Shown here: piece after piece, positions 30,168 through 38,012 of the stretch | Position numbering within the stretch: position 1 is the first letter of the stretch | Layout of the letters: every line of letters begins with the position of its first letter | Assembly: GCA_026125895.1 (NCBI GenBank) | Contig: JAHCKG010000008.1 | Span: forward strand, 1-64,000 | Direction: 5' to 3' | DNA length: 64,000 bases | Source of the DNA: Pseudolabrys sp. | Lineage (GTDB): Bacteria > Pseudomonadota > Alphaproteobacteria > Rhizobiales > Xanthobacteraceae | Program-made: the position numbers and the translations under genes | Notes under the pieces: generated by a model | The model's input: only the letters and a program-made list of their open reading frames with translations | The model's database searches: none | What the model was told of the DNA's origin: nothing

Positions 30168-30281
30168 CGGCCGGCCATTGTTACCGCGGGGCGGCAAATC
30201 GGCGATTGCGTTCGCGCCAAGGGCATCTATGTTCGCCCTGACTGCTGCTTCGCTGCCAGAGCCTTCGATGATCGAACCCCC

Positions 30282-30470
30282 ATGATCGAAACGCCGTGCG
30301 TCGATATCTGCACGCTCGACGCCGCCCAGCGCCATTGCCTCGGCTGCGGGCGGACGGTCGCGGAAATCGCGGGGTGGGCGACCATGAGCCCTGCCGAACG
30401 GCGCCGCATCATGGACACGCTTCCCGAACGGCTGGCCGGATTCAATGCCTCGCAAAAACTCGCCGGATAG
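30282..30470 (+). CDS. DUF1289 domain protein
   Basis: 62 residues with CVDICTLD and CLGCGRTVAEIAGWATMS, the cysteine pairs of DUF1289, which probably bind a metal. The family is common in proteobacteria and has no proven function. Its 3' end overlaps the start of the next gene by 26 bases, so the two are coupled. Confidence 0.9.
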   Translation: MIETPCVDICTLDAAQRHCLGCGRTVAEIAGWATMSPAERRRIMDTLPERLAGFNASQKLAG

Positions 30471-31179
30471 GCCCGTCGTGAGCCGCCGCATCGCCTGGGC
30501 GTTCCTGTTCGGCGCGGCGCTGTCGCTCGCCATCCTGATCGCGACGCAGGACGCCGACCCGATCGCCGCGCTGCTGCGCCGCGACGTCGGCGCGCTGACG
30601 GTGAAATTCGCGCTGCTGGTCTTCGTCGGCGGCCTGGTGCTGGTGACGTTCCGCGACAAGCTCGGCAAGGCGCTCGAGGCGCTGGCGTTCTGGGGTGTTA
30701 TCGGCCTGGTCCTGGTCGTCGGCTACACCTACCGCTTCGAACTGCGCGACGTCGCCGATCGCGTCATCGCCGAACTGGTGCCGGGCTATGTCGCGCGACA
30801 CGGCCAGGACGCCGAGGTGGTGCGCGGCCGCGACGGCGACTTCTCGCTCGCCGCGCATATCAACGGCGCCCGCGTCGCCATGGTGCTCGATACCGGCGCC
30901 TCGTCCGTGGTGCTGACGCAGGAAGCGGCCAAGGCCGCCGGCCTGCCGCTCGAAGTGCTCAATTACTCGGTCAATGTCGATACCGCGAACGGCCGCACCC
31001 GCGCCGCGCCGGTGACGCTGGAACGCGTCGTCGTCGGCGGCCTGATCGAGCGCGCGGTGCCGGCGCTGGTGGCGCAGGAAGGCCAGCTCAAGCATTCGCT
31101 GCTCGGCATGAGCTTCCTCAACCGGCTCGAAAGCTGGGAAGTACGCGGCGACAAATTGCGCATGCGCGCGGCGCCGTAG
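30445..31179 (+). CDS. Membrane-anchored retropepsin-like aspartic protease (TIGR02281 family)
   Basis: 244 residues. Three N-terminal membrane segments (about 15-100) are followed by a clan AA protease domain with the active-site LDTGASSVVLT and, later, LLGMSFLNRLESWEV. A single catalytic Asp means it must dimerise, like retroviral proteases. The domain likely faces the periplasm. Overlap with DUF1289 suggests cotranscription. Substrate unknown. Confidence 0.9.
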   Translation: MPRKNSPDRPVVSRRIAWAFLFGAALSLAILIATQDADPIAALLRRDVGALTVKFALLVFVGGLVLVTFRDKLGKALEALAFWGVIGLVLVVGYTYRFELRDVADRVIAELVPGYVARHGQDAEVVRGRDGDFSLAAHINGARVAMVLDTGASSVVLTQEAAKAAGLPLEVLNYSVNVDTANGRTRAAPVTLERVVVGGLIERAVPALVAQEGQLKHSLLGMSFLNRLESWEVRGDKLRMRAAP

Positions 31180-31188
31180 ACACCCAGC

Positions 31189-31290
31189 GTCATTCCGGGG
31201 CGGCCTGAAAGGCCGAACCCGGAATCCGGAAACGAATTCGGAGTTTGCATCTGGATTCCGGATCGACGCTATCGCGTCGTCCGGAATGAC
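31189..31290. repeat. Dispersed intergenic palindromic repeat (GTCATTCCGG family), copy B
   Basis: It begins GTCATTCCGGGGCGGCC and ends GTCCGGAATGAC. The inner pair is CCCGGAATCC / GGATTCCGG, as in the copy at 9153-9288. It again sits between convergent genes. Confidence 0.85.
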
Positions 31291-31296
31291 GGATGA

Positions 31297-32127
31297 TCAG
31301 AACAAACTGATCAAGAACCGCGTGCCGACCAGAATCAGGAAAGACGCGAACGCCACTTCCAGGCTGCGGCGCGACAGGCCGTGCGCCAGGCGCACGCCAT
31401 AGGTCGTCATGAAGCTGGCGACCGGCGCCATCAGCACGAAGCCGGGCAGCGAGACGAAACCCAGCGACAAGGGCGGCAGTTCGCCCATATGCGGCCAGCC
31501 GGCGGCGATGTAGCCGATGGTGCCGGCGATGGTGATCGGCACGCCGAGGCCGGCCGAGGTCGCCACCGCGCGATGGATGGGCTGGCCGTACAAAGTGAGG
31601 ATCGCGGTCGAGAAGCCGCCGCCCGACACGCCGACCAGCGACGACAGCGCGCCCATGGCAAAGCCGTAGGCCGACAGCACGACACGGCCGGGCAGTTCGG
31701 TGCCGATGTTGCCGCGGTGGGTGCCGAACAGCATTTTCGCCGACATCAGCGCGCAGAACGTGACGAAGGCGATCTTGAACACCGGGGCCGGCGCGAACGA
31801 GGCCGCCGCGGCGCCGATCAGGATGCCGGCGAGCGCCGCCGGGGTCCACAGCCGCAGTACGCCGGGGATGACCGCGCCTTTCTTCTGATGCGCCGAATAG
31901 GAGCGCAAGGTGGTCGGCACGATGATCGCGAGCGAGGTGCCGACGCAGAGCTGCATGCGCAGGTCGGCCGGCACATCCATGAAGCGGAACACTTCATAGA
32001 GGATGGGCACGATCACGCCGCCGCCGCCGACGCCGAACAGGCCGGCGAGAAATCCGGTGATGACGCCGCCGGCGAGAATGAGCAGCGCCAGCCAGGCCAG
32101 TTCGTTGACGGGATAGCCGAGGATCAT
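31297..32127 (-). CDS. TSUP family (TauE/SafE-like) anion permease
   Basis: 276 residues with about eight membrane helices and the TSUP repeat motif twice: FLAGLFGVGGGGVIVPIL and LSSLVGVSGGGFSTAIL. Family members export sulfite, sulfoacetate and related anions. The neighbouring genes do not indicate the substrate. It starts at ATG 32127, about 40 bases after the dusA stop, so it may be transcribed with dusA. Confidence 0.9.
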   Translation of the reverse strand: MILGYPVNELAWLALLILAGGVITGFLAGLFGVGGGGVIVPILYEVFRFMDVPADLRMQLCVGTSLAIIVPTTLRSYSAHQKKGAVIPGVLRLWTPAALAGILIGAAAASFAPAPVFKIAFVTFCALMSAKMLFGTHRGNIGTELPGRVVLSAYGFAMGALSSLVGVSGGGFSTAILTLYGQPIHRAVATSAGLGVPITIAGTIGYIAAGWPHMGELPPLSLGFVSLPGFVLMAPVASFMTTYGVRLAHGLSRRSLEVAFASFLILVGTRFLISLF

Positions 32128-32165
32128 GCGGAGCGCGCGGCGCGGGGACGGGCGGGAGGAAAAGC

Positions 32166-33170
32166 CTACGCCGCGATGTGCGCCATATCCGCGCCCGTGT
32201 CCACTACCAGCGCCAGCGCATCAGCCATGACGGCCGCCGAGGCGCCCGGCTTGACCGCCTCGACCGACAAATGGCGGCGGAAGGCGCGCGCGCCGGGCAC
32301 GGCGCGGAACAGGCCGAGCACGTGGCGGGTGATGGAATTGAGCCGCACGCCGGCGGCCATCTCGCGCTCGATATAAGGAATGAGCGCCGCGGCGGCTTCC
32401 TTGGCCGAGACGAACGGCGCGGCCTCGCCATAAAACAGCGGATCGACGGTCAGCAGCCGCCACGGCTCCTGATAGGCGGCGCGGCCGAGCATGACGCCGT
32501 CGAGGCCGCTGAGCTGGTCGCGCGCCTGCTCCAGGCTCGCCAGTCCGCCATTGAGCACGATCGGCCAATCCGAATGCGCGGCCTTGAGGCGATGCACGAT
32601 GGCGTAATCGAGCGGCGGCACTTCGCGGTTTTCCTTCGGCGACAGGCCCTTGAGCCAGGCCTTGCGGGCATGGACGATGAGCGCGTCGGCGCCGGCCTGC
32701 TTCACCTGCTCCGCAAACGCGAACAGCACCTCTTCCGGATCCTGATCGTCGACGCCGATGCGGCCCTTGACCGTGACCGGCACGCGCACCGCCGCCTTCA
32801 TCGCCGCGACGCTGTCGGCGACCAGCTTCAGCTCCAGCATCAGGCAGGCGCCGAAGCGGCCTTCCTGGACGCGGTCGGACGGACAGCCGACATTGAGATT
32901 GATCTCGTCATAGCCGAAGCCCTCGCCGATCGCTGCGCTCTCGGCCAGCGCCTTGGGATCGCTGCCGCCGAGCTGCAGCGCGATCGGATGTTCCGCCGCA
33001 TCGAAGCCGAGCAGCCGATGCCGGTCGCCATGGATCACGGCGCCGGTCGTTACCATCTCGGTATACAGCAGCGCCCGGCGCGTCATGAGGCGATGGAAGA
33101 ACCGGCAATGCCGGTCCGTCCAGTCCATCATGGGTGCAATACAGAAGCGCCAATGGCTGAAATTGCTCAA
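32166..33170 (-). CDS. dusA: tRNA-dihydrouridine synthase A; 5' end remade by the integrated element
   Basis: A flavoenzyme reducing U20 and U20a in tRNA D-loops. Motifs are CIAPMMDWTDRHCRFF, LQLGGSDP, INLNVGCPSDRV (catalytic Cys), VKGRIG and LNGGL. The body is intact. There is no ATG before the core MMDWTD; the nearest starts are TTG 33170 (LSNFSHWRFC) and TTG 33266 further out. All bases upstream of about 33160 look like element DNA with lower GC. This is what is known for dusA-targeting integrases, which recombine at the 5' end of dusA and supply a new start and promoter. I use TTG 33170. Confidence 0.9.
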   Translation of the reverse strand: MSNFSHWRFCIAPMMDWTDRHCRFFHRLMTRRALLYTEMVTTGAVIHGDRHRLLGFDAAEHPIALQLGGSDPKALAESAAIGEGFGYDEINLNVGCPSDRVQEGRFGACLMLELKLVADSVAAMKAAVRVPVTVKGRIGVDDQDPEEVLFAFAEQVKQAGADALIVHARKAWLKGLSPKENREVPPLDYAIVHRLKAAHSDWPIVLNGGLASLEQARDQLSGLDGVMLGRAAYQEPWRLLTVDPLFYGEAAPFVSAKEAAAALIPYIEREMAAGVRLNSITRHVLGLFRAVPGARAFRRHLSVEAVKPGASAAVMADALALVVDTGADMAHIAA

Positions 33171-33260
33171 AAATCTCGTTCCGTCAGTGGCTTGGCCCGG
33201 TCTAAAACAGCGGGTATTTCCGGGCGTTCTGGGTCGTTTTCGGGCATTTCCAACGCTAAA

Positions 33261-33277
33261 GTCCAACGCCGTTGGAC
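33261..33277. promoter_or_regulatory. Perfect palindrome before the integrase gene
   Basis: GTCCAAC-GCC-GTTGGAC, 22 bases before the integrase ATG, with another GTTGGAC at 33291-33297. It may be an operator or arm-type site for an integrase or excisionase. No binding protein is known. Confidence 0.5.
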
Positions 33278-33299
33278 TCGCGAGGGGAATGTTGGACCG

Positions 33300-34367
33300 A
33301 TGGGTACGATCTTAGAGCGCAGGCGCAAAGATGGCTCCACAGGCTACACGGCGCAGATAGTAAAGAAGAGTGGCGGCAAGGTCATCTGGCACGAGGCCCA
33401 GACGTTCGACCGCCGGCAGGCGGCAACCGCTTGGCTGGCCCGCCGGGAGGCGGAGCTTGAGGCGCCGGGGGCCATGGAGCGCCCGGAAGACCCCAAGTTG
33501 GGAGCGGTCATTGACCGGTACCGCGAGGAATCCGCCAAGGCCATAGGCCGGACCAAGGCCCAGGTTCTGGACACGATCAAGAAGTACGACATTGCCGAAC
33601 TGCCCTGCTCCAAGGTCACCAGCTCGGAGATCGTCGCCTTTGCCAAGGCCCTGCCGGTAGCCCCTTCAACGGTCCAAAACTACCTCAGCCACCTCGGGGC
33701 CGTGTTCAAGATCGCCCGTCCGGCTTGGGGGTACCCCCTGAGCTATCAGGCGATGGAGGACGCTTACCTTGTCACGTCCCGGCTCGGGTTAACCGCCAAG
33801 AGCAACCAGCGCGACCGCCGTCCGACCCTCGAAGAATTAGATTTGCTTATGGAGCATTTCGGAACGGTCAAGGCGCGCCGCCCGGCCTCTGCGCCGATGC
33901 AGAAGATAATCGCTTTCGCGATCTTCTCCACCCGCCGTCAGGAAGAGATCACGCGCATTGTCTGGACGGACTTTGACGAGGCCAATAGCCGCGTTCTGGT
34001 CCGCGACATGAAGCACCCCGGAGACAAGATCGGGAACGATACCTGGTGCGACCTGACGCCAGAGGCCGTCGCTATCATCAAATCAATGCCGAAGCGGGCA
34101 AAGGAGATTTTCCCCTATTCGACGGACGCCATCAGCGCGGCCTTCACGCGGGCCTGCAAGGTTCTTGGCATCGAGGACTTGCATTTCCACGATCTACGGC
34201 ATGACGGCATTTCGCGGTTGTTTGAAATCAAGTGGCACGGCGGCAGCATTCCGCACGTTGCCACCGTTTCTGGCCACCGGAGTTGGCAGAGCCTGCAACG
34301 CTACACCCATTTGCGGCAGACAGACGACAAGTACGCCGATTGGCGATGGAAGGAGATTTGGCAATGA
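33300..34367 (+). CDS. int: Tyrosine integrase, dusA-associated type
   Basis: 355 residues. N-terminal arm-binding domain, core-binding SAM-like domain (about 60-170), then the catalytic domain with the Arg in FSTRRQEEITR, the HxxR box as HDLRHDG, and GHRSWQSLQRYTHL carrying the second His and the nucleophilic Tyr. It is adjacent to dusA and points away from it, the arrangement described for dusA-associated integrases (Farrugia et al.). ATG 33300 gives MGTILERRRKDG, a usual beginning; the frame is open upstream through dusA but only as antisense. Intact, so excision is limited by the missing right site rather than by the gene. Confidence 0.93.
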   Translation: MGTILERRRKDGSTGYTAQIVKKSGGKVIWHEAQTFDRRQAATAWLARREAELEAPGAMERPEDPKLGAVIDRYREESAKAIGRTKAQVLDTIKKYDIAELPCSKVTSSEIVAFAKALPVAPSTVQNYLSHLGAVFKIARPAWGYPLSYQAMEDAYLVTSRLGLTAKSNQRDRRPTLEELDLLMEHFGTVKARRPASAPMQKIIAFAIFSTRRQEEITRIVWTDFDEANSRVLVRDMKHPGDKIGNDTWCDLTPEAVAIIKSMPKRAKEIFPYSTDAISAAFTRACKVLGIEDLHFHDLRHDGISRLFEIKWHGGSIPHVATVSGHRSWQSLQRYTHLRQTDDKYADWRWKEIWQ

Positions 34368-34534
34368 CCCGCAAGCCGTCAGGAATGCTCATCTCGGACG
34401 AGGAAATCACCGAACGCTTTGGCGACGTACTGCCGAAGCTGGACGCTGACCCGCATACTCAAATCAGGGCCACCCGGCATGGTAAGCGCTACCGCCCGGC
34501 GGTCGAGAAGGCTTTGCAGGAGACGCAACCATGA
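34364..34534 (+). CDS. Small phage protein, unknown
   Basis: 56 residues, acidic then basic (SDEEITERFGDVLPKLDAD). Its ATG overlaps the integrase stop (ATGA), so it is coupled to int. No domain recognised; an excisionase or integrase partner is possible only by position. Confidence 0.6.
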   Translation: MTRKPSGMLISDEEITERFGDVLPKLDADPHTQIRATRHGKRYRPAVEKALQETQP

Positions 34535-34638
34535 CACTTCTAGAATTCATGCTTTTCATCGGCGGCATCGTCATAGCGTCATATGTAATCGGGCGGATAA
34601 TCAGGTCAGGTATCGAAAACAGCGGACCTCAGCGTTGA
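34531..34638 (+). CDS. Very small membrane peptide, phage
   Basis: 35 residues: MTLLEFMLFIGG then a hydrophobic run to IGRIIRSG and a polar tail. One membrane helix. Its ATG overlaps the preceding TGA (ATGA), making a three-gene coupled chain with int. Function unknown. Confidence 0.5.
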   Translation: MTLLEFMLFIGGIVIASYVIGRIIRSGIENSGPQR

Positions 34639-34659
34639 TTCACAGTCAGGGAGCAGACG

Positions 34660-34881
34660 ATGAAACTTACAAAAGCAATAGCGTCTATGGATCGCGGGGC
34701 GGTCATCTTTGCGAACGAAGTGGACCCGTCCGCTCTGCAAACACTGAATGGCATGGTCGCTAACTCTGAGCTGTGCAAGTGCGAACACGGCGAGTTCACT
34801 TGGTACTTTGCATGGGAGCAAAAGGATACCGAGTCCGAAGCCGACAAGGCAAACCAGATGGCCGACGCCATTCGCGCGTAA
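34660..34881 (+). CDS. Small phage protein, unknown
   Basis: 73 residues, acidic, with two cysteines (ELCKCEHGEF). It starts at an ATG after GGGAGCAGACG, a good ribosome site. No known domain. Confidence 0.6.
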   Translation: MKLTKAIASMDRGAVIFANEVDPSALQTLNGMVANSELCKCEHGEFTWYFAWEQKDTESEADKANQMADAIRA

Positions 34882-34898
34882 CAGCGCACATCACAGGT

Positions 34899-35270
34899 AT
34901 GGATGCAATGGCCAAATATTCGACAAGAGTTAAATGCGGGCATGACGGCTGCGCCGAATTGGCATTCTTTGAGGCCGATACCCGAAAAGAGCAATCGTCA
35001 CTATACGAGCGGTACGGAAACGGAAAGTGGCGGTGTGTTCGGCATAGGCATCCAGCCGATGTCCTTGGCCTCAATAACCGTTCCAGAACCGTAGAGATGA
35101 CGATATTCGACGAGCCGCATGGGCGTTACTGGGGAGTGGGCAAGGCTGACTCTGGATTTGTTTATGGACCAGGGTTCAAGGCATTCGCCGGAGACTTCCC
35201 TCCCGGGACTCAATTGAGAGTAACGGCGGAGGTTATTCTACCCACCACCCTTTCACAGGATCAACGCTGA
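34899..35270 (+). CDS. Phage protein with putative zinc motif, unknown
   Basis: 123 residues. CGHDGCAELAFF and RCVRHRHP give a Cys/His cluster that could bind one zinc. The second half is beta-rich. The frame is open to 34773, but ATG 34899 (or 34908) is after the previous gene. Its TGA overlaps the next ATG (TGATG). Confidence 0.6.
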   Translation: MDAMAKYSTRVKCGHDGCAELAFFEADTRKEQSSLYERYGNGKWRCVRHRHPADVLGLNNRSRTVEMTIFDEPHGRYWGVGKADSGFVYGPGFKAFAGDFPPGTQLRVTAEVILPTTLSQDQR

Positions 35271-35578
35271 TGCCCGATCTCGACCAAACAGCAGCCGTTT
35301 TGACTTCGCTGGTAAGGCTCAACGTGCCGCCGGACGTTCAAGAATTGCTGACCTTCGGGAACGCTCGGCTTGGCGTGCCCCCGGGCTCTTTGGATCGCGC
35401 CCTGAAGGCATCGCGCGTAAAGGCGATGGCGACCGCCGGCAAGGACGTTGATCGCATTCTGCAAGGCTTGGCCGACAGCAGCAGGAATGCGGCGCTAGAG
35501 ACGGCTGCCAAGATGGCGGAGACGCATGGAGAAAGCATTTTGGCCGATAAAATTCGAGCACTGAAAGTGCGCTCATAA
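35270..35578 (+). CDS. Small phage protein, unknown
   Basis: 102 residues, predicted mostly helical (VQELLTFGNARLGVPPGSL; RILQGLADSSRNAALETA). Coupled to the preceding gene by TGATG. No recognised domain. Confidence 0.6.
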   Translation: MPDLDQTAAVLTSLVRLNVPPDVQELLTFGNARLGVPPGSLDRALKASRVKAMATAGKDVDRILQGLADSSRNAALETAAKMAETHGESILADKIRALKVRS

Positions 35579-35630
35579 CAGGAGCAACGGCGCATCAGCG
35601 CAGTACTGTCATAACTGCTGAGGGATAGAC

Positions 35631-35813
35631 ATGGATGAAATTCGGGAAGCGCCGTCGCTTCGAATGGTGAAGATCGCTGAACCAAACAAGACGGGTTGGA
35701 AGCTTCAGCAGAGGGTCCCGGTGCGACTATATGAAAATGGCGCGTGGATCGGGGTGAGGCACGAATGGGCTGACGTGCCGATGGTTGACCCGGAGCCTGA
35801 CGTTATTGAGTAG
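35631..35813 (+). CDS. Small phage protein, unknown
   Basis: 60 residues beginning MDEIREAPSLRMVKIAEP, with a short aromatic-rich beta section (VRLYENGAWIGVRHEWADV). No domain recognised. It stands alone with 50-base gaps. Confidence 0.55.
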   Translation: MDEIREAPSLRMVKIAEPNKTGWKLQQRVPVRLYENGAWIGVRHEWADVPMVDPEPDVIE

Positions 35814-35831
35814 CAGTATGGATGCACTTTT

Positions 35832-36500
35832 ATGACCGCCGCTGTTAAAGCCCAGAAATACGAGGCAAGAGAATGGCTCCTGGCCCATGTCTCCTACACT
35901 GGAGACGATTGCCTAATCTGGCCATTCTCGCGCGACCCCTATTACGGTCGTGGCCGTATCGGTGCCATGAACGGTTCCAAGAAGATGTTCTGGGCGCACC
36001 GGATGATGTGCGAGCTTGTGAACGGGCCTCCGCCGTCGCCAGCGCACCAGGCGGCTCATGAGTGCGGTAAAGGTCATGAGGGCTGTGTTAATCCGAGGCA
36101 CCTGTCATGGAAGACACAATCCGGAAATGCCTTAGACCGACTCCGCCACGGGCACAGGATGGGTAACAGGCGCGGCAATAAAACTCGGTTTACAGCCAAT
36201 CAGATCGAGGAGCTACGGGCGGACTTAGCCGCCGGCAGGACGACTGTTGCGCTCGCCGCCAAATATAAGGTTGCCAGAAGCGTCATCACCTTCTGGAAGG
36301 GAAAGTTCAAGAAAAACCCGACCTATACTCCACCACAGCCGAAAGGCGCCTCGTTGCATAGCTGCGGAAAGTGGCAGGCGAAAATCAGGGTTGACGGTAA
36401 ATTCTATCACCTAGGTCTGTACGAGACCTTTGAAGAGGCCAATCAAGCATTCATCGCCGCTAGAGCGCGCAAGGATGCCGGGTTGCCAATCAGAGGATAG
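35832..36500 (+). CDS. HNH homing-type endonuclease with AP2-like DNA-binding tail
   Basis: 222 residues. The HNH nuclease core is HECGKGHEGCVNPRHLSW (about 75-92), the homing-endonuclease HNH_3 style. A helix-turn-helix-like segment (TVALAAKYKVARSVITFW, about 136-153) follows, and an AP2/ERF-like domain ends it (GKWQAKIRVDGKFYHLGLY). Such genes move within phage genomes by cutting intron- or gap-less alleles. It fits between small genes without disturbing them, as a free-standing homing gene would. Confidence 0.88.
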   Translation: MTAAVKAQKYEAREWLLAHVSYTGDDCLIWPFSRDPYYGRGRIGAMNGSKKMFWAHRMMCELVNGPPPSPAHQAAHECGKGHEGCVNPRHLSWKTQSGNALDRLRHGHRMGNRRGNKTRFTANQIEELRADLAAGRTTVALAAKYKVARSVITFWKGKFKKNPTYTPPQPKGASLHSCGKWQAKIRVDGKFYHLGLYETFEEANQAFIAARARKDAGLPIRG

Positions 36501-36536
36501 TTCAGACCTTCTCATGCATTAACACGGAGGTGAACC

Positions 36537-36734
36537 ATGCCAATCTTGAAATGCTATATCAGCGACGACAACCTGCGCCATCTTCGGATCATGGCGAGCG
36601 AGCGCGGACGCGAGGCCGAAGACTTGGCAGAAGCCGCAATCGAGAACGCGATCCTTGAGGCTCTTCCGCGCGGTCGCCGGGGCTACGATTGCAATAATAC
36701 CGAGTCTGCTGGCGGCGATCCGTCGCCGTTCTAA
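36537..36734 (+). CDS. Small phage protein, possibly a ribbon-helix-helix-like regulator
   Basis: 65 residues after a strong ribosome site (ACGGAGGTG). The start MPILKCYISDDNLRHLRIMA has the beta-then-helix pattern of ribbon-helix-helix proteins, and AEDLAEAAIENAIL a second helix. The assignment is tentative. Confidence 0.5.
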   Translation: MPILKCYISDDNLRHLRIMASERGREAEDLAEAAIENAILEALPRGRRGYDCNNTESAGGDPSPF

Positions 36735-36768
36735 CTTCAGTGGTTATGGGCCGCATGAGGACCGAAAC

Positions 36769-36933
36769 ATGACTGATGCCGAGAAGATCATCGCCAAGCT
36801 GGCAGCCGAACACATGCCCAAGCCCGCGCACAATATGTTCGCTGTGCAGGTCCGAAAGGCTCTTGCGGATGCCGGCTACGTCATCATCAAGGATCGCATG
36901 GACCCCGAGGGCGGCACTCCAGGGCGATCATAG
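36769..36933 (+). CDS. Small phage protein, unknown
   Basis: 54 residues (MTDAEKIIAKLAAEHMPKPA, then VRKALADAGYVIIKD). No domain. The ATG 36769 is the best start; the frame is open upstream into the previous gene. Confidence 0.5.
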   Translation: MTDAEKIIAKLAAEHMPKPAHNMFAVQVRKALADAGYVIIKDRMDPEGGTPGRS

Positions 36934-36945
36934 GAGAGGTAAGAG

Positions 36946-37248
36946 ATGACCCAAGCACGAGAGCAAATGCACCCCGGCGGCTGGCCGCGCATCTGGCCTT
37001 ACGACCGGTTCTACCGCCGTGTGGTGGAATCGTGGTGGGTACTCTCCGGTAGACATTCCCTCCATAGCGCATGGCAGGCTGGCCACGACCACGGGCACGC
37101 ACAAGAGATAGCGCGCTGCCTACGTGTCGCCAACGGCCATCTCGCTCGCATCCCCGACCACACGCCAGACGCTCCGCTGGTTGCGCAGGGCTACGGCAAT
37201 GCCGCGCTGAATATTGGCTGCGAAATTAAAGGCGGTTCGCCGCGTTAA
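36946..37248 (+). CDS. Small phage protein, unknown
   Basis: 100 residues, rich in His and Trp (WPYDRFYRRVVESWWVL; AWQAGHDHGHAQE). Preceded by GGAGAGGTAAGAG. No recognised domain. Confidence 0.55.
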   Translation: MTQAREQMHPGGWPRIWPYDRFYRRVVESWWVLSGRHSLHSAWQAGHDHGHAQEIARCLRVANGHLARIPDHTPDAPLVAQGYGNAALNIGCEIKGGSPR

Positions 37249-37264
37249 AGAGGGGCCAACGCTG

Positions 37265-37564
37265 ATGCCCGAGCGCATCCAACGCAAACGAACCAAAGGC
37301 TGGAAGATGCCGCCAAACACGGTGAGCGTCACGCGACCAGGCCAATGGGGAAACCCATTCAAGGTATCGCCGGGGCACGACGCGGCCGAGTGCGTGCGCG
37401 AATTCAGCACCTATGTGGTCGGGCGCCTGGAAAATGGCACTGGCTACCCGCTGGCCGAACTGCGCGGCAAGAACCTTGCCTGTTTCTGCGCCCTCGATCA
37501 GCCGTGCCACGCCGATGTGCTTTTGGAATTAGCGAATTCAGATCATTGGGGTGGAAAGGGCTGA
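37265..37564 (+). CDS. DUF4326 domain protein
   Basis: 99 residues. Family marks are VSVTRPGQWGNPFKV near the start and LACFCALDQPCHADVLLEL at the end, with the Cys/His group of DUF4326. Phages and bacteria carry it widely; function unproven, with a nucleotide- or metal-related role sometimes suggested. ATG 37265 follows GGGGCCAACGCTG. Confidence 0.85.
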   Translation: MPERIQRKRTKGWKMPPNTVSVTRPGQWGNPFKVSPGHDAAECVREFSTYVVGRLENGTGYPLAELRGKNLACFCALDQPCHADVLLELANSDHWGGKG

Positions 37565-37566
37565 AA

Positions 37567-37734
37567 ATGGATTGGGAAATCGTAGTGAAGGCACTCGACG
37601 CATACGTCAAAGAGGCTCGCGCCGCTGCCGCTGCCGCTCCCGAAGAGTCGGTGCAGCGCATGGTCCGTGATGAGGTGGCTAATACTTTGGATGCGCTGTG
37701 CGCCGCGCTTCATGCCGGGTTACAGCATTCATGA
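37567..37734 (+). CDS. Small phage protein, unknown
   Basis: 55 residues, one amphipathic helix rich in Ala and Glu (VVKALDAYVKEARAAAAAAP). Begins two bases after the DUF4326 stop. No domain. Confidence 0.5.
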   Translation: MDWEIVVKALDAYVKEARAAAAAAPEESVQRMVRDEVANTLDALCAALHAGLQHS

Positions 37735-37744
37735 CGCGATAGCG

Positions 37745-38002
37745 ATGAAACAGCCAATTGTCACGCGGCACGTAGTTCAGAGGTTTCTTGAAGCCAATCC
37801 TGGCGGGACGGATGACATGGCTCGCATGGAAATACGAGCGCTCTTTGCCTCTGCCAAGGAGAAGCACAAGAGAGCGGCGGCAAGAAAGGGAAAATCAACT
37901 ACAATAGTCCCGACCGCCAACGGATTTTTGATAGCCTCTCATGGCAGGCTGGTGACATACGTTAAAGAGTTGCGGAAGAAAGACAGCGTTGTAAATAAAT
38001 AA
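37745..38002 (+). CDS. Small basic phage protein, unknown
   Basis: 85 residues, strongly basic in the centre (KEKHKRAAARKGKS), then a short beta section. The ATG at 37745 is taken; the open frame upstream is antisense-like. DNA or RNA binding is possible by charge alone. Confidence 0.5.
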   Translation: MKQPIVTRHVVQRFLEANPGGTDDMARMEIRALFASAKEKHKRAAARKGKSTTIVPTANGFLIASHGRLVTYVKELRKKDSVVNK

Positions 38003-38012
38003 GGAAGCAGCC

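Noticed and set aside
28566-30668. Leftward 700-codon open frame
   Set aside because: Antisense to the histidine kinase; Asp/Arg/His-rich composition typical of mirror frames in high-GC genes.
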